Source of the DNA: an uncultured Bacteroidales bacterium
GTDB lineage: Bacteria > Bacteroidota > Bacteroidia > Bacteroidales > P3
DNA: 33,452 nt
Assembly: GCA_937886715.1 (NCBI GenBank)
Contig: CAKZZD010000048.1
Location: 1 to 33,452 of the forward strand
Reading direction: 5' to 3'
The notes under the pieces are model-generated. The model was not told the origin of the DNA. It saw only the letters and a program-made list of their open reading frames with translations, and did not search any database. A program made the position numbers and the translations under genes. This document shows, piece by piece, positions 1 through 9,438 of the stretch. The stretch's first letter is position 1; each line of letters starts with the position of its first letter.

Positions 1-686
1 GTAAGGCCTATGGCGGCGGCGACTTTGACGCCGGCACCACCACCCGCATCTGGGGCACCCCAGAGGTGGGCTACCAGTTCGACCGTTGGAACGACGGCAA
101 CACCGAGAACCCCCGTAACATCACGGTGAATGGCGATGCTACCTATACGGCCTATTTCAAGACTGTGGGTGGAGATAACCCTGTTGATCCCGGGCGGCCC
201 ACACCTCCCGACATCACCCCTGATGTGAGCTTCACGCTGGGAGATCAGAGTTGGACGGGCCTCGCCACACTCAGTTTCGGTCAGGAGATGGCAGGCAACA
301 TCGCGCTTCAGCAGTTCACCGTCCTCACCGACGAGAACGCCTCTGGAGCCATACTCTACATGTATGTCAAACCTGAGACTGGCACGCAGGTGCAGACCGC
401 AGATCTGCCCGTGCAGGCGCAGGTTGTGATGGGTATGAACGACATGGTGACCGACAGCACCGGTCATCAGTGGCCGCACTACCTTTCCACAGAGCTGACT
501 GTCAATGTGACCGAGTTTGACCTTACCTCCTCTATCGTCAACCTTACGGCCACCGGCACGATGCGCGACTATGCCGAGTATGTCAACAACGGCAATGATG
601 TCACCCTGCCCATCACCATTCATATCTACGACTGGTTCCAAGTGATCAACTACCCCACCGGCATCAACAGCAAGCATGCCCTTTAG
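1..686 (+). CDS. Surface/secreted protein with InlB-type repeat, 3' end only
   Basis: This is the C-terminal part of a gene whose start lies outside the window. The frame is open from base 3 to the TAG at 684-686. The first part reads like a divergent InlB B-repeat (Listeria-Bacteroides repeat): it contains GYQFDRWNDGNTENPRNITV followed by a TAYF ending, the usual shape of this beta-rich extracellular repeat. A short Pro/Gly/Asp linker and about 150 residues of unrecognised, probably beta-rich sequence follow. I see no T9SS sorting domain at the C-terminus, so the export route is not shown here. InlB repeats usually occur in cell-surface or secreted proteins of Bacteroidota; the specific role is unknown. 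A strong hairpin terminator follows the stop codon. Confidence 0.75.
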   Translation, partial: KAYGGGDFDAGTTTRIWGTPEVGYQFDRWNDGNTENPRNITVNGDATYTAYFKTVGGDNPVDPGRPTPPDITPDVSFTLGDQSWTGLATLSFGQEMAGNIALQQFTVLTDENASGAILYMYVKPETGTQVQTADLPVQAQVVMGMNDMVTDSTGHQWPHYLSTELTVNVTEFDLTSSIVNLTATGTMRDYAEYVNNGNDVTLPITIHIYDWFQVINYPTGINSKHAL

Positions 687-745
687 CTCTGCTGTGGCCC
701 GGTGCTGTCCATCCGGCAGCATCCGTGCCGTGAATAATAATCAAT

Positions 746-819
746 AAAAAAGATGACGGAAGATAGGGACGACAAGATTGAAGGATCTTGATTTGCACCC
801 TATCTTCTGTCATTTTTTA
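746..819 (+). terminator. Long hairpin terminator after the InlB-repeat gene
   Basis: Arms at 753-768 and 798-813 pair over 16 bp with one G-U pair, and a second 6-bp stem (CAAGAT/ATCTTG) forms inside the loop. A T-run follows on the right (814-818) and an A-run precedes on the left, so it could work in both directions. It separates the first gene from the next one. Confidence 0.8.
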
Positions 820-847
820 GCTGCAAGGGAAGAAATACAAATATCAT

Positions 848-2437
848 ATGAAGACTACTATCAAGAAAATACTGACGGCGGTTTGTACCGTTGCCATGTC
901 GGCATTCACACTGCATGGACAGACGTTGCTGTCGGAAGATTTTGAGGGCATCGCTGTTGTAGACGAGATCGGGCCGTTGCCCGACGGCTGGATCATGTAT
1001 AGCGACAATCTGACCAACATGTCGGGATTTACGCAATTCGGGACAGGATGGGTGGTGTCGCAGGTGGAGACCCACAACAAGGCTGCCGCCTCGGTTTCCG
1101 GCACTACGGCCGGCACCGCGTGCGACCGGTGGCTGGTGACCCCCGGCGTGATGCTGCCCGATGCCACCTACAAGCTCTCGTTTCGTGCCTATGGCATTGA
1201 CGCCTCGGAACCCGAACGGCTGCGCATCGCAGTGTCGACGACAGGTGTCGACAAAGAAAATTTCACCGTCACCCTGGCCGACTACACCTTCGACGGGAGC
1301 AATGGCGCCACTGACGGATGGAACCACATAGAGCTGCCGTTGGGGCAGTTTGCCGGACAGACGGTACACATCGCCTTCATCAACCATGGCAGCAGCTACT
1401 TTCTCTTTGTCGACGACGTGAAAGTGACGGCCGTGGCCGGCAACCTTCACATGGCGTTGCTGGAGAACTTCACCTCGTCGTACTGCGGCAACTGTCCGGC
1501 CGGGCATACCCATTTGGAGGGAGCCTATGAAGGGCTGGAAGACAGGGTGGCCTGGGTGTCGCATCATGCGGGATTCCAGAACGATGCCATGACCATCCCC
1601 GAGTCGGTGCAGCTTGAGGCGCTCTATGGCACCAACACCTATGCCCCCGCCATGATGATAGACCGCGACATGCGCTATTCCACCGGCAACCCGGGTCCGG
1701 TGCATATGGTAGACGGAGCCACCACCATCCATTATCAGCTGTCGCAAGCAACCTCGCAACAAGACCCTCTGGTGCTGGTGATAGACACTATCAGTTGCGA
1801 AGGAGGCGAATTGCGGGTGTCGGTGTTCGGGCAGTTTCTGTCGGACATGCAGCTGGACCATCCGCGGCTGGCGCTCTACCTGTGCGAAGACAGCGTGATA
1901 GGCCTCCAGAGCAACGGCTACACTAACAACACCAGCTACCGGCACGACCATGTGATACGCGCCTCGCTCACCAACGTGTGGGGTGATGCCGGCGTGGTGG
2001 GTTCAACGGCTGCTGGCAGCACCTTCCGCCGAACCTATACCTACAACCTGCCGGCGACCGTGCGGCCGGAGAAGTGCTACCTGGTGGCCTTTGTGGCCCA
2101 CTATGGGAGCAGCGTCACGTCGGGTCGCAGCGTGGTGAACACCACCAAGAGCGGCTATATCACCGATGATTCGGGCCGGCCGGTGGCCATCGATGACGTG
2201 CAGCAGCCCGTCGTGGCCCTCTATCCCAATCCTGCCGTAGGGAGGCTTCATGTGTCGGCTGGCGAGACGATCCTCTCCCTCAGCGTCACCACCCTTGATG
2301 GCCGGTGTGTGATGGACTGTGGCCGCTTCAGTGCCGACGAAGTGGATCTTGACATCTCGTCGCTTCCTGCAGGGCTTTACATCGTCACCGTCACCACGCC
2401 CAAGGCCGTGGTCAGCCAGAAAGTGATGGTGCGTTGA
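848..2437 (+). CDS. Omp28-like secreted protein with CxxC motif and T9SS type A sorting domain
   Basis: A 529-residue exported protein. Residues 1-24 form a signal peptide (MKTTIKKILTAVCTVAMSAF, then LHGQ). Residues about 27-195 look like a cleaved-adhesin/MAM-like jelly-roll domain (LLSEDFEG start; FLFVDDVKV near its end). The middle begins ALLENFTSSYCGNCPAGH and has C213-G-N-C216, the thioredoxin-like start of Omp28-related proteins. Residues about 456-529 are a T9SS type A C-terminal sorting domain (LYPNPAVGRLHV, then DISSLPAGLYIVTV and a KVMVR end). The protein is therefore expected to cross the outer membrane by type IX secretion and be released or surface-anchored. The CxxC may be redox active, but that is not shown. 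The start was chosen because it begins the signal peptide. I saw no clear TAnnTTTG promoter between the upstream terminator and the start. Confidence 0.85.
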   Translation: MKTTIKKILTAVCTVAMSAFTLHGQTLLSEDFEGIAVVDEIGPLPDGWIMYSDNLTNMSGFTQFGTGWVVSQVETHNKAAASVSGTTAGTACDRWLVTPGVMLPDATYKLSFRAYGIDASEPERLRIAVSTTGVDKENFTVTLADYTFDGSNGATDGWNHIELPLGQFAGQTVHIAFINHGSSYFLFVDDVKVTAVAGNLHMALLENFTSSYCGNCPAGHTHLEGAYEGLEDRVAWVSHHAGFQNDAMTIPESVQLEALYGTNTYAPAMMIDRDMRYSTGNPGPVHMVDGATTIHYQLSQATSQQDPLVLVIDTISCEGGELRVSVFGQFLSDMQLDHPRLALYLCEDSVIGLQSNGYTNNTSYRHDHVIRASLTNVWGDAGVVGSTAAGSTFRRTYTYNLPATVRPEKCYLVAFVAHYGSSVTSGRSVVNTTKSGYITDDSGRPVAIDDVQQPVVALYPNPAVGRLHVSAGETILSLSVTTLDGRCVMDCGRFSADEVDLDISSLPAGLYIVTVTTPKAVVSQKVMVR

Positions 2438-2444
2438 AAAATGG

Positions 2445-2495
2445 ATGATGTTCGCCAAGGACGCTGAAAAAACGGTGTCCTTGGCGAACCATCAT
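2445..2495 (+). terminator. Hairpin terminator between converging genes
   Basis: Arms at 2445-2462 and 2477-2495 pair over 18 bp with a single bulged base. The hairpin lies just after the stop of the Omp28-like gene and faces the TonB receptor remnant on the other strand. The T-tract is weak, so termination efficiency is uncertain. Confidence 0.65.
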
Positions 2496-2526
2496 TTCTG
2501 ATAGATGGATGTTCGCATAGAACCAC

Positions 2527-2875
2527 TTATATGGACAGCTTGGCTCCCGCGAGCAAGGTGCGTGGAAGCGAGGGTCCGTAGATATAGGCGGCATCGCGCC
2601 CGGGGCTGCTGTCAAGGTCGCGCTGATAGCTGTTGAAGATGTCCTGTGCGCTGAGGCTCAGTTCGATATGTGAGCTTTTCCCCAAGGAGAAGGCATAGGC
2701 AGCCTTGAGGGCAAGGTCGAAAAACGAGGGGGTGGTCACCTTGTGCACGTGGCCTTCCCCTTCATGTTTGTATTCCGGGCAGTCGTCATCCTCTGCCACA
2801 TGCTGCAGCGAGGCGAAGAGCGAAGCGTGGCGCATGCCGCTGGCGGGCAGTCAGTCCCACTTTGGTGCCGCTAAA
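2527..2875 (-). pseudogene. Decayed 3' end of a TonB-dependent outer-membrane receptor gene
   Basis: The minus strand encodes the end of a TonB-dependent receptor barrel: FFDLALKAAYAFSLGKS, then QDIFNSYQRDLDSSPGRDA, YIYGPSLPRT and a final LLAGAKLSI. The RDAxYIYGPSLPRT-type ending is characteristic of receptors in Bacteroidales. The frame is closed by a stop at 2851-2853. Immediately upstream a different frame reads GTKVGLTAR, which looks like the preceding barrel strand, so there is a frameshift near 2843-2853. Beyond about 2880 no plug domain, signal peptide or further barrel sequence is present, because the gene for a one-TM protein begins its 3' end there. A full receptor has roughly 700 residues, so about 85% is missing. 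I infer a deletion remnant rather than a functional gene. The start codon at 2835 is incidental. Confidence 0.8.
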
Positions 2876-2890
2876 ACAATTGGAGAGAAA

Positions 2891-3760
2891 TTACAACGCA
2901 GATGATCGCCCCATGATGCTGTCGAGACGGGCGTTGAGATGGGAGAGGGTGGTGAGGCTGTCGGGGCTGATGGGGGCGGTGTAGTAGTCGGTAGCGATGG
3001 GAGCCGGAGCCGTGTTCACATCATCCTTTTCGCGGCCATCGGTGAATTCCATCACCTCCTCCTCCGAGATGCCGATGGCCTGCATGTTTCGCAGGTTGTA
3101 GTAGCGCAGCGACGCTGCCGCATAGCGTAGCCAGCACCGTCGGTTGTGGATGCCTTTCAACAGGCGTCGCATTTTTTCGTCGCCCAGTATCTTGAGTGGT
3201 ATCGACGTTCCCTCGTAGTTGTCGGGGTGGTATTTTATTTCCCGCTCGGTGGCGGTGATGTCTTTGACCCAATTGTTATAGTCCTCTTCGACGCTTTCCA
3301 TAGCCGAGAAGCAGGCGCCCACAAGGTCGATGAACTTCACATTGCCCACATTCTTCCAGGTTTCGATATTGTTGGAGAAGATGTTCTCCGCCGACTTGTC
3401 GCGAGCCAGGATGGAGACAGTGGTGACCCTGTCCAGCAGGTTTTTCAGCTCGGCCTCGGGCATCTGCTCCAGTTCCCCGAGGGGTTTGCTCATCAGCCAT
3501 GCGGCCAGGCTGTCGGCGGGGGCCATATTGTCGGAGCGTGTCTCCATGGTGCGGGCGAACGACTCGATGTTGCTCATCACCATCAGGGCCGACAGGCGGC
3601 GGTCTTTGACGCGCTGGATATGATCCGTCAGTTTGGCAGCCGCGATGGTGAAGCCCAGCGAGATGGTGGTGCCGACGATGATCATGACGAGCTGATTGAG
3701 GAAGCTCTTTCGTTTGTCCACGCTGATTTTCGGTGGCCGGATGATGTTGATCTTGGTCAT
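2891..3760 (-). CDS. Single-pass membrane protein of unknown function
   Basis: A 289-residue protein I do not recognise as a named family. Residues 1-20 are basic and cytoplasmic in character, residues about 21-43 form one hydrophobic membrane segment (LVMIIVGTTISLGFTIAAAK), and the remaining ~245 residues are mostly helical and charged, ending in a Pro/Ala/Thr-rich stretch. The pattern fits an inner-membrane anchored protein with a large periplasmic or cytoplasmic helical domain. There is no lipobox or cleavable signal. It has its own -7 box 37 nt upstream and is divergent from pnp, with 395 bp between the two starts. Its 3' end abuts the TonB receptor remnant. The function is unknown. Confidence 0.8.
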   Translation of the reverse strand: MTKINIIRPPKISVDKRKSFLNQLVMIIVGTTISLGFTIAAAKLTDHIQRVKDRRLSALMVMSNIESFARTMETRSDNMAPADSLAAWLMSKPLGELEQMPEAELKNLLDRVTTVSILARDKSAENIFSNNIETWKNVGNVKFIDLVGACFSAMESVEEDYNNWVKDITATEREIKYHPDNYEGTSIPLKILGDEKMRRLLKGIHNRRCWLRYAAASLRYYNLRNMQAIGISEEEVMEFTDGREKDDVNTAPAPIATDYYTAPISPDSLTTLSHLNARLDSIMGRSSAL

Positions 3761-3796
3761 GCTGATGAGGTGTTAGCAGAGGGCTGTTTTGAAATG

Positions 3797-3804
3797 CAAA
3801 GATA
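3797..3804 (-). promoter_or_regulatory. Bacteroidota -7 box for the one-TM protein gene
   Basis: On the minus strand this reads TATCTTTG, a match to TAnnTTTG, 37 nt upstream of the start codon. No clear TTTG -33 element is visible at the expected distance. Confidence 0.6.
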
Positions 3805-4000
3805 CGCATTTCTTTCCATGTGGCGAAAAAAAGCTCTCCGTCGGGTGGCGGTTTCCGCCGGAGGGTATATATTAAAATAAGGCCTGATTTGCCATTTTCG
3901 GCAGTTTGGGGCATATTTTTTTTTCAACACCGGGGGCGAGGAAAAGGCCTTGCGCTTTCACATTGTGGACGTTAGTGGAAGAAGACAGGGCAATTTTTTT

Positions 4001-4031
4001 TTTGCCATGTCGGCCAATTGTAGTATATTTG
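4001..4031 (+). promoter_or_regulatory. Promoter of pnp
   Basis: TTTG at 4001-4004 (-33) and TATATTTG at 4024-4031 (-7) are separated by 19 nt, which fits the Bacteroidota housekeeping promoter. This predicts an mRNA start near 4037 and a leader of about 120 nt. Confidence 0.8.
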
Positions 4032-4100
4032 CACTTTCTTTTTGCCGGTCGTTTGATGTCCGCCGAAGGAGATAGATAATTGAATATTAACACTTTTATG

Positions 4101-4125
4101 GGTCTCAGGGACGGTCCCTGAGGCT
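4101..4125 (+). promoter_or_regulatory. Stem-loop in the pnp leader
   Basis: CTCAGGGA at 4104-4111 pairs perfectly with TCCCTGAG at 4115-4122 across a 3-nt loop, and flanking bases extend the stem with G-C and G-U pairs. No T-run follows, so it is not a typical terminator. It lies about 30 nt before the start codon. In E. coli, pnp is autoregulated through a leader stem cut by RNase III; a similar role here is only an inference. Confidence 0.55.
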
Positions 4126-4155
4126 GCGGTAAAGTAAACGAAAACAATAAAATCA

Positions 4156-6429
4156 ATGAACATTATCACTAAGAAATTCGATCTCGGCGATGGCCGCATG
4201 ATCGAAATCGAGACCGGCAAGCTGGCCAAACAGGCCGATGGCGCTGCCGTGGTCCGCATGAACAACACGATGCTTCTGGCCACCGTCTGTTCGAAGAAAG
4301 AGGTGGGCGAGAACGTCGACTTCATGCCCCTCACCGTTGACTATCAGGAAAAATATGCCGCCATGGGGCGTTTCCCGGGCGGTTTCTTCAAGCGCGAGGC
4401 CCGTCCCTCGGAGCATGAGATCCTCATCGCCCGCTTGGTCGACCGTGCTTTGCGTCCGCTTTTCCCCGACAATTTCCACGCCGAGGTGCAGGTGAGCATC
4501 ACCCTTATCAGCGGTGACCACGACACCATGCCCGACCAGTTGGCCGCCCTGGCTGCTGCCTCCGCCCTCGCCGTGAGCGACATCCCCTTCAACGGCCCCG
4601 TCAGCGAGGTGCGCGTGAGCTACCTCGACGGCCAGTACGTCATCAACACGCCGATGCAGGACATCGAGCGTGCCGACCTCGACCTCATCGTGGCCGCCAC
4701 CGAGGACAACATCATGATGGTGGAAGGCGAGATGAAGGAGGTCAGCGAGGACGTGATGCTCAACGCCCTCAAGGCCGCCCACGAGGCCATCAAGGTGCAG
4801 TGCCGCGTGATCAACGAGCTGACCGTGGAGGCCGGCAAGACCGAGAAGCGCGAATACTGCCACGAGGTGAACGACGAGGAGCTGCGCCAGCGCCTCCACG
4901 ACGCCGTCTACCAGAAGTGCTACGACTTCAGCAAGCAGGGCATCGCCAACAAGCACGAGCGTGAGGACGGCTTTGCCGCCATCAAGCAGGAGTTCATCGA
5001 CGCCAACTATACCGAGGAGACCCTCACCGACGAGGTGCAGTTCATGATCGACCGCTACTATCACGACACCGAGCGCGAGGCCATGCGCGACATGGTGCTC
5101 AACGAGCGCACCCGTCTCGACGGCCGCCAGCTCGACGAGATACGCCCCATCTGGTGCGAGACCGACTACCTGCCTTCGGCACATGGCTCCGCCATCTTCA
5201 CCCGCGGCGAGACGCAGTCGCTGAGCACCTGCACGCTGGGCACCAAGCTTGACGAGCAGAAGATCGACGGTGCCGTCATCGAGGGCACCCGCCGCTTCCT
5301 GCTGCACTACAACTTCCCCGGCTTCGCCACTGGCGAGGTGAAACGCAGCGGCAGCACGAGCCGCCGCGAGGTGGGTCACGGCCATCTGGCCTGGCGCGCC
5401 CTCAAGGAGGTGCTCCCCACCGAGGCTGAATGCCCCTACACCATCCGTGTGGTCAGCGACATCCTCGAGAGCAACGGCTCCAGCTCGATGGCCACCGTCT
5501 GCGCCGGATGCATGGCGCTGATGGACGCTGGCGTGAAGCTGCGCAAGCCTGTGGCCGGTATCGCCATGGGTCTGATCTCGAAGGGCGACAAGTGGGCTGT
5601 GCTGAGCGACATCCTCGGCGACGAGGACCACCTCGGCGACATGGACTTCAAGGTCTGCGGCACGCGCGACGGCATCACCGCCTGCCAGATGGACATCAAG
5701 GTCGACGGCTTGAGCTACGACGTGCTTGCCAAGGCCCTCGAGCAGGCCCGCCAGGGACGTCTCTACATCCTCGACAAGATTGCCGAGACCATCCCGCAGC
5801 CCCGCGAGGACTACAAGGACTTTGTGCCCCGCATCGAGCAGATCCGCATACCGAAAGACTTTATCGGTGCCGTCATCGGCAAGGGTGGCGAGGTCATCCA
5901 GAAGATCCAGGCCGAGACCAACACCATCATCAATATCGAAGAGGAAGGCGAGTTCGGCATTGTCGACGTTGCCTCGCAGAACAAGGACGACATCGCCGCC
6001 GCCCTCAAGTGGATCAAGGACATCTGCACGGTGCCCGAGGTGGGCGACGTGTTCGACGCCAAGGTGGTTTCGATTGTCGAGTTCGGCGCCTTCATGGAGT
6101 TCCTGCCCGGCAAGGAAGGGTTGATGCACATCAGCGAGTATGAGTGGGGCCATCCCGACACCCTCGAAGGCCTCATCCATGTGGGCGACGAGTTCCAGGT
6201 GAAGGTCATCGCCTTCGACGAGAAGAACGGCAAGATCAAGCTCAGCCGCAAGGCCCTGCTGCCCAAGCCCGAAGGCTACGTGGAGGAGAAGCCCGCCCGT
6301 GGTCCGCGCCGCGAAGGCAACGGCGGCGGTGATCGTGGCCGCGACCGTGGTCCCCGTCGTGACGGTGGCAATGGCGGCAACGGTGGCGAGCGCCGCAGCG
6401 GTGGCAACGGCAATGGCCGCCGCCACTAA
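4156..6429 (+). CDS. pnp: Polyribonucleotide nucleotidyltransferase (PNPase)
   Basis: PNPase degrades RNA 3' to 5' by phosphorolysis in the cytoplasm and is a central part of mRNA turnover. The 757 residues show the full domain order: RNase PH domain 1 (about 10-145), the helical linker domain, RNase PH domain 2 (about 310-545) with the catalytic acidic stretch SDILGDEDHLGDMDFKV, a KH domain (GAVIGKGGEVIQKIQ near 571-585) and an S1 domain (VGDVFDAKVVSIVEFGAFME, about 628-700). The last ~50 residues are a Gly/Arg/Asn-rich RGG-like tail, probably an extra RNA-contacting segment. rpsO, the partner in E. coli, is not adjacent. It has its own promoter, leader hairpin and terminator, so it is probably monocistronic. 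Third codon positions are very GC-rich, which opens a spurious full-length frame on the opposite strand. Confidence 0.98.
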   Translation: MNIITKKFDLGDGRMIEIETGKLAKQADGAAVVRMNNTMLLATVCSKKEVGENVDFMPLTVDYQEKYAAMGRFPGGFFKREARPSEHEILIARLVDRALRPLFPDNFHAEVQVSITLISGDHDTMPDQLAALAAASALAVSDIPFNGPVSEVRVSYLDGQYVINTPMQDIERADLDLIVAATEDNIMMVEGEMKEVSEDVMLNALKAAHEAIKVQCRVINELTVEAGKTEKREYCHEVNDEELRQRLHDAVYQKCYDFSKQGIANKHEREDGFAAIKQEFIDANYTEETLTDEVQFMIDRYYHDTEREAMRDMVLNERTRLDGRQLDEIRPIWCETDYLPSAHGSAIFTRGETQSLSTCTLGTKLDEQKIDGAVIEGTRRFLLHYNFPGFATGEVKRSGSTSRREVGHGHLAWRALKEVLPTEAECPYTIRVVSDILESNGSSSMATVCAGCMALMDAGVKLRKPVAGIAMGLISKGDKWAVLSDILGDEDHLGDMDFKVCGTRDGITACQMDIKVDGLSYDVLAKALEQARQGRLYILDKIAETIPQPREDYKDFVPRIEQIRIPKDFIGAVIGKGGEVIQKIQAETNTIINIEEEGEFGIVDVASQNKDDIAAALKWIKDICTVPEVGDVFDAKVVSIVEFGAFMEFLPGKEGLMHISEYEWGHPDTLEGLIHVGDEFQVKVIAFDEKNGKIKLSRKALLPKPEGYVEEKPARGPRREGNGGGDRGRDRGPRRDGGNGGNGGERRSGGNGNGRRH

Positions 6430-6456
6430 TCTGAAGTGAGAACTAACACAATAAAC

Positions 6457-6483
6457 AAGGGCATCCCGCGGGATGCCCTTTTT
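6457..6483 (+). terminator. Terminator of pnp
   Basis: Bases 6457-6480 are a perfect 24-bp palindrome (half-site AAGGGCATCCCG) followed by a T-run. It sits 27 nt after the pnp stop codon. Confidence 0.9.
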
Positions 6484-6544
6484 GCATGTTTTTTTATATA
6501 GAACTTATGCCTTTAAAAAGTCACATTGGGTTCATAAAATTGAT

Positions 6545-6576
6545 TTTGCCACTTCAGAAAAAAAAGCGTATTTTTG
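6545..6576 (+). promoter_or_regulatory. Promoter of the hsd locus
   Basis: TTTG at 6545-6548 and TATTTTTG at 6569-6576 are spaced by 20 nt, matching the Bacteroidota -33/-7 pattern, 32 nt before hsdM. It is the only clear promoter of this type that I found across the hsd cluster. Confidence 0.75.
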
Positions 6577-6608
6577 CATTTTGTTAATAAGGTAGAACAA
6601 ATTTTGAT

Positions 6609-8180
<1,572 letters not shown>

Positions 8181-8190
8181 TCGTTGAAAT

Positions 8191-9339
8191 ATGGAAATAA
8201 TGACATCAGATTATAAGCATTGGCTTGGCGAGCTTAAACAACGTATCAGACAGAGCCAAATCAAGGCAGCGGTAAAAGTAAATACCGAACTGCTACAGCT
8301 CTATTGGCAGATGGGAAGCGATATTGTGGAGAGACAGCAGAATGCCAAATGGGGTGACAGTTTTTTGAAACAACTCAGTGAGGATTTGAATGCTGAATTC
8401 CCTGAAATGAAGGGATTCTCCATTAGAAACTTACAATTAATATGCAAATGGCATAATTATTATAATCAATACTTTATAAATACGAAACAACTTGTTTCGC
8501 AATTGAAATTATCCCAAGCAGCGCGCCTGTCATCTCCTTCCGAAAAGCCATTTCGGACACAGCCCATGTCCGAAATAGATACAAATACGAAACAGGTTGT
8601 TTCGCAATTTGAGAATGAATTCTTCTCCATTCCTTGGGGGCATCATATTCTCATTATGCAACGATGTAAGGATATGGACAAGGCCCTGTTCTATATACAT
8701 AAGACGGTGGAAAACAACTGGAGCCGTTCTGTTCTTGATTGGCAAATAGACAGCAACCTCTTTGAACGAGAAGGCAAGGCTGTCAGCAATTTTTCACTCA
8801 CTCTTCCAAAACCTCAAAGCGACCTTGCCCAACAGATTACCAAAGACCCATACATAATTGATATTATGGGTGTCCGTCAGGAAATGCAGGAGCGGGAGCT
8901 GGAAGCACATTTAGATAAACACATCTCGCAATATCTTCTGGAACTTGGCAAAGGATTTACCTACTATGGCCATCAAATACAGTTGAAAGTCGGGGATGAA
9001 ACATTTTATATTGACCAGTTGTTCTATCACGTCCGACTGCATTGTTATGTTGTGGTAGAACTCAAGGCAACTGTCTTCAAGCCCGAACATGTTGGACAAC
9101 TTAACTTTTATGTCAATGCAGTTAATGCTTTGATGCGTACCGAAGGTGACAACCCCACCATCGGTCTGTTGATTTGCAAGGATAAAAATGATGTGGTGGC
9201 CGAATACACCTTGCATAGTGTCAATTCGCCGATAGGAGTGTCGTCAATGAAGATTTACGACCAGTTGACCGCCGACTACAGGTCTGCCTTGCCGACAACT
9301 GAAGAAATTGAGGCAGAAATTAGGAGTATGGAATCATAA
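8191..9339 (+). CDS. DUF1016/YhcG-type PDDEXK nuclease-domain protein
   Basis: A 382-residue protein with the DUF1016 N-terminal domain (about 5-90: WLGELKQRIRQSQIKAAVKV, LLQLYWQMGSDIV, FPEMKGFSIRNLQLI) and a C-terminal PD-(D/E)xK nuclease-like domain (about 235-370). Likely catalytic residues are D275 (in FYIDQLFYH), E290 and K292 (VVELKA) and Q303. FFSIPWGHH and ENNWSRSVL are typical of Bacteroidota members. Such proteins often accompany type I R-M genes and other defence genes, but their substrate is not established. Residues about 97-140 hold two copies of an NTKQxVSQ segment encoded by a near-identical DNA repeat. The gene is more AT-rich than hsdM. A perfect inverted repeat follows the stop. 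Confidence 0.85.
   Translation: MEIMTSDYKHWLGELKQRIRQSQIKAAVKVNTELLQLYWQMGSDIVERQQNAKWGDSFLKQLSEDLNAEFPEMKGFSIRNLQLICKWHNYYNQYFINTKQLVSQLKLSQAARLSSPSEKPFRTQPMSEIDTNTKQVVSQFENEFFSIPWGHHILIMQRCKDMDKALFYIHKTVENNWSRSVLDWQIDSNLFEREGKAVSNFSLTLPKPQSDLAQQITKDPYIIDIMGVRQEMQERELEAHLDKHISQYLLELGKGFTYYGHQIQLKVGDETFYIDQLFYHVRLHCYVVVELKATVFKPEHVGQLNFYVNAVNALMRTEGDNPTIGLLICKDKNDVVAEYTLHSVNSPIGVSSMKIYDQLTADYRSALPTTEEIEAEIRSMES
8479..8609 (+). repeat. Pair of 26-bp near-identical direct repeats inside the DUF1016-type gene
   Basis: Copies at 8479-8504 and 8584-8609 differ at only two adjacent bases and lie 105 bp apart in the same reading frame, giving NTKQLVSQ and NTKQVVSQ. Each copy also contains a short palindromic core, CGAAACAA/TTGTTTCG in the first copy. 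Confidence 0.7.
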
Positions 9340-9348
9340 TGAAATACA

Positions 9349-9391
9349 TGCCAATTCTTTCCAGTTTTGCAAATATTGGAAAGAATTGGCA
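9349..9391. repeat. Perfect 15-bp inverted repeat after the DUF1016-type gene
   Basis: TGCCAATTCTTTCCA at 9349-9363 is matched exactly by its reverse complement at 9377-9391, with a 13-nt AT-rich loop. There is no T-run on either side, so it is not a standard intrinsic terminator. It lies between the DUF1016-type gene and the DUF2971 gene. It may be an RNA 3'-end or stability hairpin, or a boundary left by cassette insertion. Confidence 0.75.
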
Positions 9392-9438
9392 ACAATAAAT
9401 TCATATTACTACAAACAAGATGATTAATAAAACAGCAT

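Larger units (their letters stand above)
3761..4155. other. Divergent intergenic region between the one-TM protein gene and pnp
   Basis: This 395-bp stretch has no supportable gene. It holds a -7 box for the minus-strand gene (3797-3804), a complete -33/-7 promoter for pnp (4001-4031) and a leader hairpin (4101-4125). The rest is AT-rich with several A or T runs and shows nothing else I can name. Confidence 0.7.

Noticed and set aside
800..1951. A 383-codon minus-strand open frame opposite the Omp28-like gene.
   Set aside because: The plus-strand protein has a signal peptide, a CxxC domain and a sorting domain; the antisense frame has none of these and covers the upstream terminator.
3146..3880. 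A 244-codon plus-strand frame opposite the one-TM protein gene.
   Set aside because: The minus-strand gene has a promoter box and a membrane segment; the antisense frame is compositionally biased and has no features.
4153..6426. A 757-codon open frame on the minus strand, exactly opposite pnp.
   Set aside because: It arises from the strong GC bias at third codon positions of pnp. It is very rich in Val, Leu, His and Asp, has no family motifs and no promoter; pnp is unambiguous.
8479..9391. The hsd cargo repeats considered as ends of an insertion sequence.
   Set aside because: No transposase gene, terminal inverted repeats with target duplication or integrase is visible in the region.
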